DNA of 64,000 nt, from the NCBI GenBank assembly GCA_036365455.1, contig JAWQUS010000008.1, forward strand, positions 18,459,501-18,523,500, given 5' to 3'. Under the pieces are notes generated by a model. It worked only from the letters and a program-made list of their open reading frames with translations, was not told the origin of the DNA and searched no databases. The DNA is from Macrosoma leucophasiata (taxonomy: Eukaryota; Arthropoda; Insecta; Lepidoptera; Hedylidae). Shown in pieces: positions 11,301-22,692 of this stretch (position 1 is the first letter of the stretch; each line of letters opens with the position of its first letter). Both the position numbers and the translations under genes were made by a program.

Positions 11301-14300
11301 CTCAACAGCTGGTACTGACCGTTCTCAGTCTTTAACAACAAATGACCCTGCTGCCCCTGTTGTAGACTTTGCAGTGTTTGCAGCGTTATCTAAAAATGAA
11401 CGCCTAAGTTTCAATTACGCTTAGCTGATTTCACGCAAACTATTCGAAAACTTTTCACAGTACGGTCTAAGATTTAACCGAGAGTGAATCTAAGCAGGTT
11501 TCATCCAGGCAGGCATCATTTGTTAGATACACAATATGGGGACACAGACATTAATTTATGTGAGAGGATGAGAGGTGCAATAATGGCAGATGTAAGGTGC
11601 AGATGTTTAGTCGCCAACTGTCGCCAAGCTATATTAGTGAGGCAAGCTGTTGTTATGTCGTCAAATACATAAATTAGTTGACATCAAAACTTAATCTTTT
11701 TTTACATAATTTTATCATATTTTTGTAACTCAACATTAATAAAAATTATAAAGGACACAAAATAAATAATAAATAATATAATTTTTCGAGTTGAATCTTA
11801 TGAGATAGAAGAACTTAAACGTCACGAAAATTCGTGAACAAAAAAGTTTAGTTTAAAATAAAAATAATTTCACTTTTACATTCTTTATTGGATATGCTAC
11901 AAATATAAAAATGGAACCCGTTTTCCTTGGTAAAAAAAAAAAAAAGATTTTGAATGATTTTTGGAAGTCCAGGGAATGTTTATAAGGTAAGAAAATATGA
12001 AGAAATTGAAGGGAAATGGTAAAAACCACCATTTATTTTCCCATACAAATAGTCTGTATCTATCAAACCTTTGACACATGTCATATTTTCATTCTGAGGC
12101 AATACGAAGTTTGCTGGGTCAGCTAGTAAGAAATATTTTTACAAAAATGCAGTATTGATGATGATATTATAAAATGTTTTGATTTCACCTTATAATTCAC
12201 AAGTTTTAACTCTAATGTGATGTCAGAATAGAGCATCATTTTATATGAGCCGTTTTGAGTAGTTTCACAACTCGCAACGTTTTGAATTGTTATATCTTTA
12301 AAATGATTAGCTATTGAATAGACGTTTCAAAGACAATATTTATTAATAATTAAATTATTGAAACTATTGTTTACAGACTATAATTGATTAAGTACTGAAC
12401 TGTAGGTAAGTAAGATTAATTTATGTCACTACTTGTCTTATAATTTACTATCCTAATTACCAATAACTTTTCATTTGTATATTTTGGAGAGCTAACCAGT
12501 TCAAGGAATGATAAAAACAATAGAGTGAACTAATGCCATATATAAATCCATCATACAAATACAGAAAGAGATGATGAGATATAGGATTAAGTATTTAAGC
12601 TCATTAGGGAAATGGTTTGCAGATGACCTTTTGTCATCCATATACCTTGGAGCATACATAATTTGACGTGGACAGCAGCAGTTTCTATTTTGCTTGCAGA
12701 CTCATGAATGGTGAGAATGGCAACAATATCCCAGTTAATTCAAGATACTGGCGCAGTTGGCTACTCATACTTTGAGTGACTGAATTAGCAGCTGAGTTCA
12801 TTCGCTTCCAAGGCTCATACATAAGGTCAGTCACGTAAACACATTTCAACAGTTCAACAAACATTTGCAGCAAACACATTGCAAACTATTTGGCTAATGA
12901 GTTTGAAGTCTTATATGCACTCATGCATAGAATAAAAATAATGATGTAAGTATGATATAAAGTTATTGTGATGTGAAATTGTGACATAAAGCAGTTAGGA
13001 TCACATGTTAGCTCTGTACAGAAGCAAGTAGTTTTAATAAGTGTTACACAAAAATTATTACACATATTTTAGACCAGTTTCAGATAAATTATTTACAGCA
13101 ATTGACATTGTGCAATAAGCTCCATTATATTTAATAAAGCATTATAGTCTGTTTAAAGAGTGACTTTTGACATTAATTTCTTTTATAAAGGCATCAATCA
13201 TCAAAAATGATTATAATCTTCTGATATTTTAGAAATGTTAGTTATTATTTTACTGTTTATTGTATTTTTTTGTATTACATAGATAATATCCGAAGGTTAT
13301 AGCCATCTTAGTGTTCTCAGCAAGTTAGCTTCGTAAAGATATATAAAAATTATGCAAGGGGTAAACATCAATTGAATACTAATTTGGAGGATATATAAAA
13401 ATACCTTCATGATTCATATTAATATATTTTTTAAAACATCAGTCGTAGTTTGATTTTATTGTAAGAAATAGTATACCCCATTCAAATAAATTTTGGCAAA
13501 AAGGGTGAACATTATATTATTATGGCATACCTACCACAAAAATTAGTGCCGTGAATAATTGAGTGATTTAGGTCCTTAGAATGAGTAATTTGAATATGAA
13601 AGATAATGATGGCTAGTGAATGATAAACATCCATTAAAAAATCTAATACTTTCTTTTGAAATATTTTAATGATCAAAGATAATCCTGCAAATAATTTAAA
13701 TAAATTTTAAAATCATCATTTACATTGGATATCATTTCGTTCTCTATCCTTGTTTTGTTCATTTAACCCCATTCCTACAACTGAATGTCAAACTCGTATA
13801 CAGTCTGTATAATGTGTGAAAGTAGTTTCGTCGTAATTATGAAAATTGTAAATTAATGTTATTTAATAAGTGAATTGCCTGTTGTTTTGTGGAAACCAAT
13901 GTGTAACATAATGTTTTATAAACTAGTAACCTCAATCAATTGCAATGTGTAATTGTTCCGGAATATCGTAATTTTTAACCAAGAGATGTTTGTTTACCAT
14001 TAGTGCCAAGTTTATTTGAATGGACCATAACACAAACACAGTGTAAACTCTTAATCAAACAAATAATACCAAACTGATTTTTTTTCTACTGTACAATGGT
14101 GGCGAAAGTGGATGTTAAGTGATGACTGTAGCCTACAGACATCTATCTACATAAAAACCAAAGGTCATGTAGATGTGTTGCCACCCCTGAGACTTTACTT
14201 GATGTCTCTGTGTTAGTTATTACTAGGCCATACAAATTAATCTTATGCAACTATTTTATTAATCGTTTTAAGAACATTCAGGTTCAAGGGTTTGCTGTGC

Positions 14301-16042
14301 TTCTTGCAAATAAAAAAGGAAATGTATATGAAGTGTGAGGCAAATGTGGCATTATACACAATAGAAATAAAATATAATTGCAACCCCATAATTTCAGCAC
14401 TCCATACAAAAGTGACAGGTTTTCTGAAATGATCCTACCAGAATCTGAAGACTGTGCTGAATGTCAAACTGATGATGAAACCTTGATGATTTATAAATAA
14501 CAAATGCATAAATTACTCAGTGTAGTTTTTGCAAAATTCATACAGTAACTTTTTTGCATAACAAAATTCATAAAAAGATTAGGTTTTTCTTCTTATAGGT
14601 TGTTTCTTCTTAATTTATTATGTTTTTTATTATTATTAGTGGTTATTCACTCAATGCAGTTAAAAAATTATGATGATGTAAAAGTGCTCTCCAGGAGCCT
14701 AATTATATGAAATAAATGAATAAACTGAATAAACTATAGATTTGAATGTATTAAATTATTCAATCTAAATCTATATTATTTTAAGTTTAATCCCTATAAT
14801 TAGTCAATAAAAAAAACAGATATTAAATATTATTTCTCATCTCTTTGTTATCAGTTTGTAAAAGAGGAAATGAAACATTCTACTGATATACTTCTTATAT
14901 TTCTATATATTTCTTGAGTATCAGTTTTTGTAACTTGTAACTTTTTGATGTAACACTATTTTAAACTATGGTTATTAACGATAATCAGCAAGAAAAGTGT
15001 CTTAGTACAAAAAAAGCTGTTTCACAAAAATGACATTAATGAGTTAACTATTAAAATGACAATTTCTCTAAAACTGCTATTTGCATTATGACACTTTTCT
15101 TGCCAAGAGGTGATATGTCTATTGTTAATCACAATAGTTTAAAAGAGTAATTAATGCCATAACATATCATAAGCGAGTCATACAATCCCAAATGTTGTTT
15201 AAAACATCTTTTTTTTTATTTTTCTTGCAATTAATTTTTTTTTACTAAAAGCATCTGCTTTGCATGTGCCTTAACCTAACTAATCTGAGTTGGGTGAAAA
15301 ACGAGCCCTAGAACGTTGCAAAACTTGCTACATCACGTTATACCATAACTTATCAGATTATGGCTTTTATATGAAAGTAATGTAACACGCAGTAAATATA
15401 TTGATAAAGATGATACATTTTGTGGGACAGAGATTTTTGCAAAAAAAAACAGTAGCCTCAATGGAGATACATTACTCCATTTGAAGATTTTTAGCCTCAG
15501 TGCCAGCATCTAGAAGACAGTGATCTATACCAATCCAATTAAGTTAAACTATATGTAAGGTAATATAGATTACATATACTAAATTTAATCATGGCTTAGC
15601 AATGACATGTTAAAAATGGATGAATCATATAATTACAATCTTAGCACCCTTTATGTTTTAGCAACTAGCAATGTCCTGTATGAATAAAGAGAAACAAACA
15701 CTTGGGGGAACTTACACCGGGGGTGGCAGCTCTTGTGCCAACCACTTGAGGAGTACCAATCACGACTCTCGGGGACACCGTCGCCACCGATTTCTGCGCC
15801 GAGACAGCCGGGGAGCCCGCTCTCATGTTTAGTATCTGTACATTGGGCAGAATAGCCGGCTGCGCCGTGCCAAGGTTCTGCGTGGTTACTACAACGTTTT
15901 GCCCGCTCGGCTTGTTTATTGTCATCACGTTAGGTATCGTGCCCGACATGCTAGAGTTAACGGTCATAGGGACTGTCACCATACCAGTTTGCATCACTTG
16001 TCCACTTGTGGTGCCCTGCTTTATGACCAGCGGTTGTTGCAT
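8177..16042 (-). CDS. Taf4: TFIID subunit TAF4 (5 exons, C-terminus not found in window)
   Basis: TAF4 is a core subunit of TFIID. It helps position the complex on core promoters and, through its TAFH domain, contacts activators. In transcript order the joined exons are 15716-16042, 11225-11389, 9120-9290, 8621-8830 and 8177-8308. All boundaries are phase 0, giving 335 codons. Residues 1-221 are rich in Gln, Pro, Thr, Val and Ala, like the TAF4 activator-binding region. Residues about 222-312 form the TAFH/NHR1 domain, recognised by KCRNFLANLLDLSSKEP, the NASPQPCLIGFLK segment and KSLPLLRQS. The histone-fold domain that binds TAF12 is not present in these exons. The start is the first in-frame Met of the rightmost exon; an upstream start is not excluded. 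A LINE remnant and a small ORF lie in its introns. Confidence 0.85.
8621..8830 (-). CDS. Taf4: TAF4 exon: TAFH/NHR1 domain core
   Basis: 210 nt, phase 0 to phase 0. Acceptor GTTAACAG, donor GTTAGT. It encodes 70 residues beginning RPLDNTKEKCRNFLANLL. It runs through the Leu-rich helices (VRTLIQELIDAQVEPEEF) to SPQPCLIGFLK, the diagnostic TAFH signature (human TAF4 has NSSPQPYLVPFLK). This exon carries the identification of the gene. Confidence 0.92.
8955..9065 (-). pseudogene. Non-LTR reverse transcriptase C-terminal remnant in TAF4 intron
   Basis: On the minus strand VDEAREVCQDRNIWRSTLSA followed by YPVRNLA and a stop matches the C-terminal tail motif (ARxxCQDRxxWRSxxSAYP) of a common lepidopteran non-LTR element. 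Only this tail remains, between two TAF4 exons and on the same strand as the gene. Confidence 0.6.
9120..9290 (-). CDS. Taf4: TAF4 exon: Pro/Ala/Thr/Val-rich region
   Basis: 171 nt (57 codons), phase 0 to phase 0, donor GTAATT, acceptor GTTTGCGTAG. It encodes HPGVATSTSVAAPVQIPGQM then a PAPAATPVMTPV-type low-complexity stretch ending TTTNPQ. It is GC-rich compared with the surrounding introns, which is a mark of coding sequence here. The acceptor has a weak pyrimidine tract. Confidence 0.8.
9291..11224. other. TAF4 intron
   Basis: About 1.9 kb, AT-rich. Near 9420-9500 a degenerate tRNA-like segment is visible on the minus strand (CCGTAGCCTAGCGGTAGC), probably an old SINE head. Nothing else can be supported. 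Confidence 0.5.
11225..11389 (-). CDS. Taf4: TAF4 exon: Gln-rich region
   Basis: 165 nt (55 codons), phase 0 to phase 0, acceptor CATTTTTAG, donor GTAAGT. It encodes ITLQTLQSLQQGQQGHLLLK then TENGQYQLLRVGPAPAAS and an Ala/Gln-rich tail to STVPA. The Gln-rich pattern and the LLLKTENGQYQLL block agree with the activator-binding half of TAF4. Confidence 0.82.
12685..12879 (-). CDS. Small intronic ORF, 64 aa, unknown
   Basis: ATG to TAG, read from 12879 down to 12685, with codon use that looks protein-like rather than AT-random. The product starts MCLLQMFVELLKCVYVTDLM, followed by YEPWKRMN, a Ser/Gln-rich middle and LTGILLPFSPFMSLQAK. The YEPWKR segment recalls the small subunit of serine palmitoyltransferase (LEPWER), but the transmembrane helix expected after it is absent, so I do not assign it. 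It sits in a TAF4 intron on the same strand. It could be a nested gene, a retrocopy fragment or chance. Confidence 0.35.
   Translation of the reverse strand: MCLLQMFVELLKCVYVTDLMYEPWKRMNSAANSVTQSMSSQLRQYLELTGILLPFSPFMSLQAK
14091..14241 (+). repeat. Dispersed repeat family 1, partial copy
   Basis: It contains GATGTTAAGTGATGACTGTA, the CACCCCTGAGAC block and TTATTACTAGGCCATAC in the family order. The second half of the repeat is missing. Confidence 0.7.
14958..15150. mobile_element. Short inverted-repeat element (MITE-like)
   Basis: The arms TAAACTATGGTTATTAACGA and (inverted, right side) TAAACTATTGTGATTAACAA pair. A second pair is GCAAGAAAAGTGTC on the left with GACACTTTTCTTGC on the right. 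About 190 bp, non-coding, inside a TAF4 intron. Confidence 0.65.
15716..16042 (-). CDS. Taf4: TAF4 first coding exon (Gln/Thr/Val-rich)
   Basis: 327 nt (109 codons) from the ATG at 16042 to a GTAAGT donor, phase 0. The product begins MQQPLVIKQGTTSGQVMQTG and continues with Val/Thr/Pro-rich repeats (VTVPMTVNSSM, NVVVTTQNLG) to RAATPG, a TAF4-like N-terminal activator region. An in-frame stop lies just beyond a possible acceptor at 16093, so the Met at 16042 is the simplest start. If a further upstream exon splices in at another AG, the protein would be longer. Confidence 0.75.
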
Positions 16043-16589
16043 TGCAATTTCTTTGTTCACACAACTGGTCCTGTACTTGCACTTTGTTTAGTCTAAGGCA
16101 AAATAAAAAACGTCAAGTGCGTGTCGTCAGGTTCAATGCAACATGTACTCGTTTGACTCTAACTTGTTATTCAGTGAAGAATGGCAAACACACAAGAAAC
16201 ACTGTATGGAATGGTAATACACAGTTAGAAACTAGTTAAGCTGGTATTAAACTGTCTAGCTCACTACCACAAATCAATCCCGATATGAATTTTCAATGGC
16301 AAATAGTAATCAGATATGAAGGAATGACAACTACATTGTTCTGGGACGAGTACGGGCAAGTAGAAAGTCAATTGGTTTTTAGGTTCACGCACAGTAAATC
16401 ACAGTACGCACGCGATAGGCTTTACATTACAAATCTAACTTTATATCGACGTCATTACACAAGGCGAGGCTTGCTTTGCTCAACTCAAAAGACGCCATTT
16501 TATTTATGTATGTAAATGTATAGTTTTTTTTAATAATTACGTCCACGGATTCAAGTCTTTTACGGACAATCTTCAATAATTTTTTTTTT
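16043..16589. other. Region upstream of the TAF4 ATG
   Basis: Probable 5' UTR, first intron or promoter-proximal DNA of TAF4. GCCATTTT (Pho/YY1-like core) occurs at about 16493. No transcript start can be fixed from sequence. Plus-strand open frames here have no splice or family support. Confidence 0.4.
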
Positions 16590-17100
16590 CATTTCTTAAG
16601 AAATATCCTTGGAAGATGACGACTACGATGGTTCTATATGGAATATGAGGAGATGACTCACGCTCCAGTAAAGTGCTGGGGACTTTACTAAGAGTTCTAC
16701 GAAGTTATGGAGGCAACACGAACAATCACTTTTTACTGCACCCTATCACTTCCTACACTCTTGCACATTATCGGATGCTTTATAATAAATATCCCACCAT
16801 TTTTACATATAAAAACATGACTTTACACTGGTTTTGAAAATATTATCACGCTGTGACATACACGGCTTTTTCCCGTGTTCCCATCTTATATAGAATTTTT
16901 ATGTTAAAGTATTTGATTCGATAGCGTGCACGGCAACGGGTGTAGGAAAATAATATTATGCAACGAAATGTGATTTTTTGTTTTGCCTCCAAAACTTCGT
17001 AAAAACTTCTAATAAAGTCCCTATCACTTTACTGGAGCCATTTCATTATATTCCATGTGGAACCATCTAATCATCGTCATTTTCCGGATATTCACTATCA
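16590..17100. mobile_element. Foldback element with ~105-bp inverted arms upstream of TAF4
   Basis: The left arm (from about 16602, with AAGATGACGACTACGATGG, GCTCCAGTAAAGTG and GAAGTTATGGAGGC) is inverted at the right (GCCTCCAAAACTTC, CACTTTACTGGAGC, CATCTAATCATCGTCATTTT, ending near 17091). The intervening ~290 bp is non-coding. A related fragment with TTGCCTCCAAAACTTC appears near 25626. It is a non-autonomous DNA element. Confidence 0.75.
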
Positions 17101-17760
17101 TAGAAAATGAATAATAAAAATATTACTCAAGATTGGCTGTAAAATACTTGAATCCATTTTCGTAAAACAAATTATTATAAAAAGTGTCAAAATATCTGTC
17201 ATCTGTCATTGTGATGTCTGGTCTTGGTCTTGCAAACAGCCCTTGCCAACTCCAGGTAATTTTCGTCAACTGCAACTGTCTCTCTCGCACTACAAATTTT
17301 CAGATGGACAAATATTTGTTTCTCGCTCTAGCATTGTGTTCATATACACATATACAGTAACACGCACACATTATCAAAACGCCATTTTGAAAAAAAAACT
17401 AAACTCAAGGACGACGGCTATGTTTTTAAAAAAAGTTTGTAAGGAAATATTTATTTATTTCTTAGCAACTTTTGTTTTGCTTTCCCAATCGAATGTTGCA
17501 AATTCGGATTAAGTATTGTGTATTGATTAAATATTAAAATGTGTGGTTCATATTACATAGCATCGATATCTAAATAACGTAACGTACCTAGGTATAAAAG
17601 TGATCTTTGTGAAAAAGTATTTTCTATATTTTCTTGTGTTTGAAATGATGGAATTGAGTGATATATACGAGATTCAGAACTGTGAATTCCTCATGTTGCT
17701 TGGTTTTGGCTAAGTAACTGGTTTCCTTAAAAAGAACCATGACCTGACAAAATACGTATA
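17101..17760. other. Intergenic stretch, possible distal promoter
   Basis: At about 17375-17390 AACGCCATTTTG (minus CAAAATGGCG) resembles motifs near insect housekeeping promoters. A plus-strand frame at 17243-17512 is not supported by any family. Confidence 0.3.
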
Positions 17761-17960
17761 TCAAAAGGCGAATGTACATAGCTGTAAAGGCCAGAGACCC
17801 AAGAAGGGCAAGACTAATCTATCTTGACCAAATAGGTCGAATATTATCTGAATATGGGGTCTGGAGTCTTCGGAATCGTTGTACATGTATGAAGAAAGTA
17901 GTGAGTGATAAATGTAGAAGAGCCTACGCTTTACACTCTGTATGCCCCTACGGATAGACA
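17761..17960 (+). pseudogene. Non-LTR reverse transcriptase C-terminal fragment
   Basis: The plus-strand frame reads AVKARDPRRARLIYLDQIGR, then ILSEYGVWSLRNRCTCMKKV. I recognise this as part of a repeated lepidopteran non-LTR element protein upstream of the CQDRxxWRS tail. It is isolated, with no RT domain nearby. Confidence 0.45.
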
Positions 17961-18579
17961 GATATCCCATACTTTCGGTGTAAACGACACGATATCGACG
18001 GGTAAGTGGATATTAAAACATGCGTTCATGTTTGCATGCATGATAATATTCACAATTCATTCAATAAGTTATTTACTGTCCAAAGTGGCGAGGCTATTGA
18101 CATCTACTAGGGATAATACCAACCTCCAACCAACTCAAAAAAAAATTCATCAATAACAAAAATTGAACAAACAACGTCCTGTAAACCCTATTTGTCAAAC
18201 ATTTGTCATTCTAGAGTCCTGTAAGTTCATCAGAAATAACACTGAACTTTATACTCATAAGGTGAATAACAAGCGAAACAATAGAAACAAATACTAAATA
18301 AGTAGACCGGCAACAACAATGAAATTAGTTTCTACCAGTCCCCATCATATGTTTAATAAAATTTAGAACCATTAACCCGACTACTATGAAAGATTAAAAA
18401 ATAGCACACTATTTAATTAAAATAATAATAGCCTTTATTTCTGATAATAGGGATTACATGTCATAGTATTTTTAGTATTTAACTAGACCGTATTACAATT
18501 TAATTTTGAGTAAATTAAATTTAAATTAACACTCTCTCTAGTTTTTTTCATTTTAATCATTTTGTTCATCTTATGTACC

Positions 18580-19190
18580 TAATTCATCACTATCAGATTG
18601 CCTTTTGGCATAGGCCTCCCCCAGTTCCTTCTATAGAGTTCTATCTAATCCAGGTAACTCCAGCATGCTTTCTAATTTCATCTTCCCATCTTTTGATTTA
18701 GCTATCCTACCCCTTTTTCGTACCCCATCCCGAGGATACCAAACAGTCACTTTCTTCACCCATTTTTCTTTACTGTTTCTAATAAGGTGTCTGGTCCGTC
18801 TCCATTTTAACTTTCGTATTGTGTAAGTAACTTTTGTTCGATGTCTGATATCCTTTAAACTTACGCTACCTCTTAATTTGATGTTCAGCATGCTTCTTAC
18901 CATGCTATTCTGGCAAACTTTCAGTGCTTCTTTATGTCTTTCTGTTAGAGCCCATGTTTGGCAGCCATAGGTTATGCAAGGAATAACACAAGTGTCAAAT
19001 ATTTTCTTTTTATCCTTTATTGGTATCTGGTAATTTTTCATGACTTCATTCAGTGACCAATATCTTTTCCAGGAGTTGATAATTCTGGTCTCCATTTCTT
19101 TTTGGGTTTGATCACTTGTAGATATTACCTGTCCAAAGAATCGAATGCCTTGTTGTAATCTACAAAGGCCAAATAATAAGGCTTTCTGTA
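18580..19190 (-). pseudogene. RTE-like non-LTR retrotransposon remnant, internally deleted
   Basis: Transcribed from about 19190 leftward. First comes YYLAFVDYNKAFDSL, the conserved reverse-transcriptase block A (catalytic Asp of FVDYxKAFDSL), then a stop. Next, with no FADD block, comes an open frame (19095-18631) starting METRIINSWKRYWSLNEVMK. It includes the ITYGCQTWALTERHKEALK segment and WYPRDG, typical of the RTE C-terminal region. After another stop, frame fragments of the usual GEAYAKRQ-like tail follow. The active-site domain has been lost and the element is dead. Confidence 0.8.
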
Positions 19191-19379
19191 GTGCCTATTT
19201 AATAATAAACTAAAGAAATTCCTTGCAAGTAAAAGTAAATGTTATTATAATTTTTAATAATACTTTAATGACAACTCAAATTAAATAGAGATTATAATAT
19301 ACATATAAGTATTAGAATTGACATAGGTATAAAAGTAAAATACTAACAAACTTAACACTTTTCGAATCTCGGGAGATTC

Positions 19380-19650
19380 ACTAGTGGTAGAGCTCCACTG
19401 GTGGAGCTCGCGGGCGTAGGCACCACCGCATTACCTAATATACTTGCCGCTAAATGGTAGTGTTCAGCACTATCGTGTTCCGGTCAGGTGGTAATGTACG
19501 GCCCTATAATTTCAGGCACAGAGGCCATAACACCTTAGGCCTCAGGAGTGGCAACGCATCTGCATTTTGACCTCTGGCCATTGTGTGGGTGTCTATCACT
19601 TCACATCAATGTGAACTGCATGCTTGTTTGCCACTTTTATTACATAAAAA
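19380..19650 (-). repeat. Dispersed repeat family 1, copy
   Basis: Minus orientation, from CACTAGTGGTAGAGCTCC to the GCCACTTTTATTACAT end. It includes GAACTGCATGCTTG. Nearly full length. Confidence 0.8.
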
Positions 19651-19769
19651 AAATAATAATAAAAAAAACATAGATTCCACTGACAATGATTCTCCTTACA
19701 ATTGCTAACCTCCTTGACATTTGACAATATATATTATTGTTTTTTTTTTCTTTTTAATTATGAATAAGG

Positions 19770-19882
19770 CAGCTAGTTGCCCCCTTATGTTTGCTGTGCC
19801 CTTACAGGGCGTCACCTGTACTTTTGTATTTTATATAAGATATGGCAGACCTGTGACTTGCAATAAAATAAATAAATAAATA
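19770..19882 (+). mobile_element. LINE 3' tail with (TAAA)n
   Basis: GCAGCTAGTTGCCCCCTTAT through GCAGACCTGTGACTTGCAAT and an ATAAATAAATAAATAA end. This is the pattern of a 5'-truncated non-LTR insertion; no coding part remains. Confidence 0.5.
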
Positions 19883-19934
19883 AACCTCCTTAGGTACCAC
19901 TGAAACTCATATTATAGATAAATCCTAATATTTA

Positions 19935-20085
19935 GCCTGGGTTGCACCGCAAAATTTGTTAAAGTTAAAGTTATTCTTACATTTCACATCCTTCTCTTAA
20001 CTTTAAGAAGTCTGTTAAATTTAGAGAAGGATGTCAAATGATACAATTACTTCAACCTTAATAAATATTCTGGTGCCACCCAGGC
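19935..20085. mobile_element. Palindromic MITE, TGGGTTGCACC family, copy 2 (intact ends)
   Basis: 151 bp bounded by GCCTGGGTTGCACC and its near-perfect inverse GGTGCCACCCAGGC, with TTA on both sides (19932-19934 and 20086-20088). Three-base TWA duplications point to the PIF/Harbinger superfamily. It has the same internal sequence as copy 1 at 350-491 (CACATCCTTCTC, AGAAGGATGTC). Confidence 0.85.
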
Positions 20086-20088
20086 TTA

Positions 20089-22692
20089 ATATATCTTACC
20101 CGGAAATCATACTCAAATAGTGATATGATCTGGATCTGGATGAGGAAATCTTAAACCCTTAAAATGAGAAATCTGATCTTGGATCAGATGATCCACTTTG
20201 ATTTATTAAATCCGTTTTTTTTTGTATCTTGATGTATTGTAAGTAATTTATTAATGTTTAATTTAAAATAATATTGTATTTTTAAAATAAGTATGTTCAA
20301 CTATGTTACATTTGGATACATTGTACCACACAGCGGACACTGCTAAAATTTCATACAAACTTATTCTGGTTGCCTACTACACAGACATCAATCAGGACGT
20401 GTTTTTACACGCACACACACAGCCCGCTCGCAATATCAGTACGAGGCTGCTGGCATGGTACTCAAGGGAAGCACACCTCCCCTGAGGCTACAAGAGGGGA
20501 AATCATGCGGGAGCGGGATGTCGAAGTGTCCATTATATACGTAGTATTATTACATATTCTCTGACTGCGCTATCACTATTTTACTGTAGGCAGGTGTTTC
20601 GATTTTATTTTCTAGTTTCTTTTTTATCAATTACCTTAAGGAAGATAAGCTGTGGCCATAAGGGCGAAATGCCTTACAATTTGATAAATACTGGAATGTT
20701 GTGTTCATGTTGTCTTTCGAAATTATTTAATTTCGAATTATGTTAATTTATTTCATTTCGATAAACTGTAGTTTTTGTTACTGTACTATAGTTTGTAGCA
20801 CATTTTAACCGGCGAATCGTGGGTGTTTGCATGTATGCTTGAATGCATGCATTTACCTCTGCCTACCCCTTCGGGGATTACAGGCGTGAAGTTACGTACA
20901 TTTTCGCCATTTCTGATTGAAATAAGTACATTTGTTTTATTATATCTGACTATTCGTAATTTTCATTAAATTAACTACATACTTAATCACGTTGGCGATA
21001 CGACAATATTCTTTAATCCGAAAATTGATATTTTTAAAACTACAGGTTTTTATAGGCCAAAAAATGGACATAAGTGAAATTAAAATATCATATAGCTCCT
21101 TCAATGGTGTCTGTTATTCTGTTAATGTTTCCTTATTGAGGAATTTTTAGTAAGTAATATATTTATTAATGTATTTGTTTTGATGCATAAGAAATTTGTA
21201 ATGCCAATTAATTGTAAAGAGATTGATTTGGATTGACCTAATCCTAATTGTTAATTCTAATAACATGTTCTCATACATGGCAATGTTAATTAGAAAGTCT
21301 TACAATTATTTTCAGATACAGTTAAATTTGTAACGCTGTTCATTTTTTTCGTATCGCTGTATATTTTCTTGAATTCAGACGTGATGCTGGCAGGTATGCC
21401 TCCTGGCGGTTGCCATTAAGGAAAAAAAAAAGTCTTACAATTTGCCTGTCAATGTGTATAAACATAAACAATCATAGAAAACTCCTTAAATTGTATCTTT
21501 TTTATTATTTGTTCAGATCTTGCCATGATCGTTAAAGGAAATGGCCTAAATACTGTTATAGAAAGTATCATTAGAAAAATTTGCTCAAAAACAAAAAATA
21601 AAGGTTTGTTGTACTAATTTGATACATTTTTAGAAATATAAATGTATAAAATGAATTAATATAACTTTATATTGTTTGAATAATATTAATATATACAAGA
21701 TAAGTTATTATCTATTTGTTTATCAGCATACTGAGACATCATTGTAGCAATTTGCTACCCTTGCCTTAACCCAATTTGTAGCAACGTAAATTCATTACGC
21801 ATATTTTTATTTACAAACATTGTTACATTCTTTATTTCTTTCTACAATCATGTCAATATGTAAAATATGGTCTATGTATTTGAATATAGGTTCTCTAACT
21901 ATTTATAGACTAGAAAACTAGAAATAAAATATTTTTTACGTACTGGTTTAGAAAAAAAAAATACGCATAATATAATTGATATTGTATTGATTTTCTGTAT
22001 ACACATTTATATTTTTGTTTAATTTAACCATAAAGAATTAAAAAAATGTTAATATGTATATATATGTATCTATTCTTAATTTTTATAAAATAAATGATTA
22101 AAAACAAAATGTTTTACTGCGTACACTTCTAAACTGATAACAGCGCCATCTGCTGTGAAGAACACGTATCGATGAGTAAAAACCGGTAATGTGAACTTTT
22201 TATGGCCATCCCTATTCACCGATTCGCTTACGTATTACAGAATCTGTAGTGAAATTACTCAATGAAGCGCTAATTTAGGACCTTTATTGAACTAATAACT
22301 TGTTTGCGTGCCTGTTCCTAATGCAAGGGTGCAATCGGTAATGGTTTGAAATAATTCAAATCATACTTACCGATACTTTTTTCATTCTTTTTCGGTTTAC
22401 CGATTCACTATTCAACAAGCAGAGCAACACTATACCATAGATATGTTTATCTATAAAATACTAATTGTTTATGACTATAACAAAATGGCCGCTACAGTTC
22501 GTCCAGTATAAAGTGATCTGTGAACGAGACAACCATCTGAATGCCCTTTGCGACGTAATGCATCTGACAGTGACAGAGCGAATCGTCATGAATGGATCTC
22601 CTACTTGGGCCTTCGCCCTTCATACTTCAACTTAAGCAAAAATAAAGTTCACAATCGCTTGTATGAAGATAGCCGTCTGTCTTGGCCTGTGC
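20089..22692. other. Intergenic AT-rich stretch
   Basis: It contains a SINE fragment near 20841-20900 (listed separately) and otherwise low-complexity AT-rich DNA. A GCCATTTT-type motif with a moderately GC-rich segment lies at 22480-22620, with no ORF. No gene seen. Confidence 0.4.
20841..20900 (-). mobile_element. SINE fragment (CTACCCCTTCGGGG type)
   Basis: TTTACCTCTGCCTACCCCTT then CGGGGATTACAGGCGTGAAG. The same 55-60 bp block recurs at 27284-27348 and, more degraded, at 37304-37352. The inverse (CACGCCTGTAATCCCCGAAG) is a common lepidopteran short interspersed sequence. Confidence 0.6.

Larger units (their letters stand above)
11390..15715. other. Large TAF4 intron (4.3 kb)
   Basis: AT-rich intron. 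At 11940-12130 lies a minus-strand dispersed repeat whose end reads CTAGCTGACCCAGCAAACTT. The small ORF at 12685-12879, a family 1 repeat copy at 14091 and an inverted-repeat element at 14958 are listed separately. No further TAF4 exon was recognised. Confidence 0.6.

Noticed and set aside
12685..12879. Small subunit of serine palmitoyltransferase
   Set aside because: Only the EPWKR-like motif agrees; the following transmembrane helix required by that family is missing.
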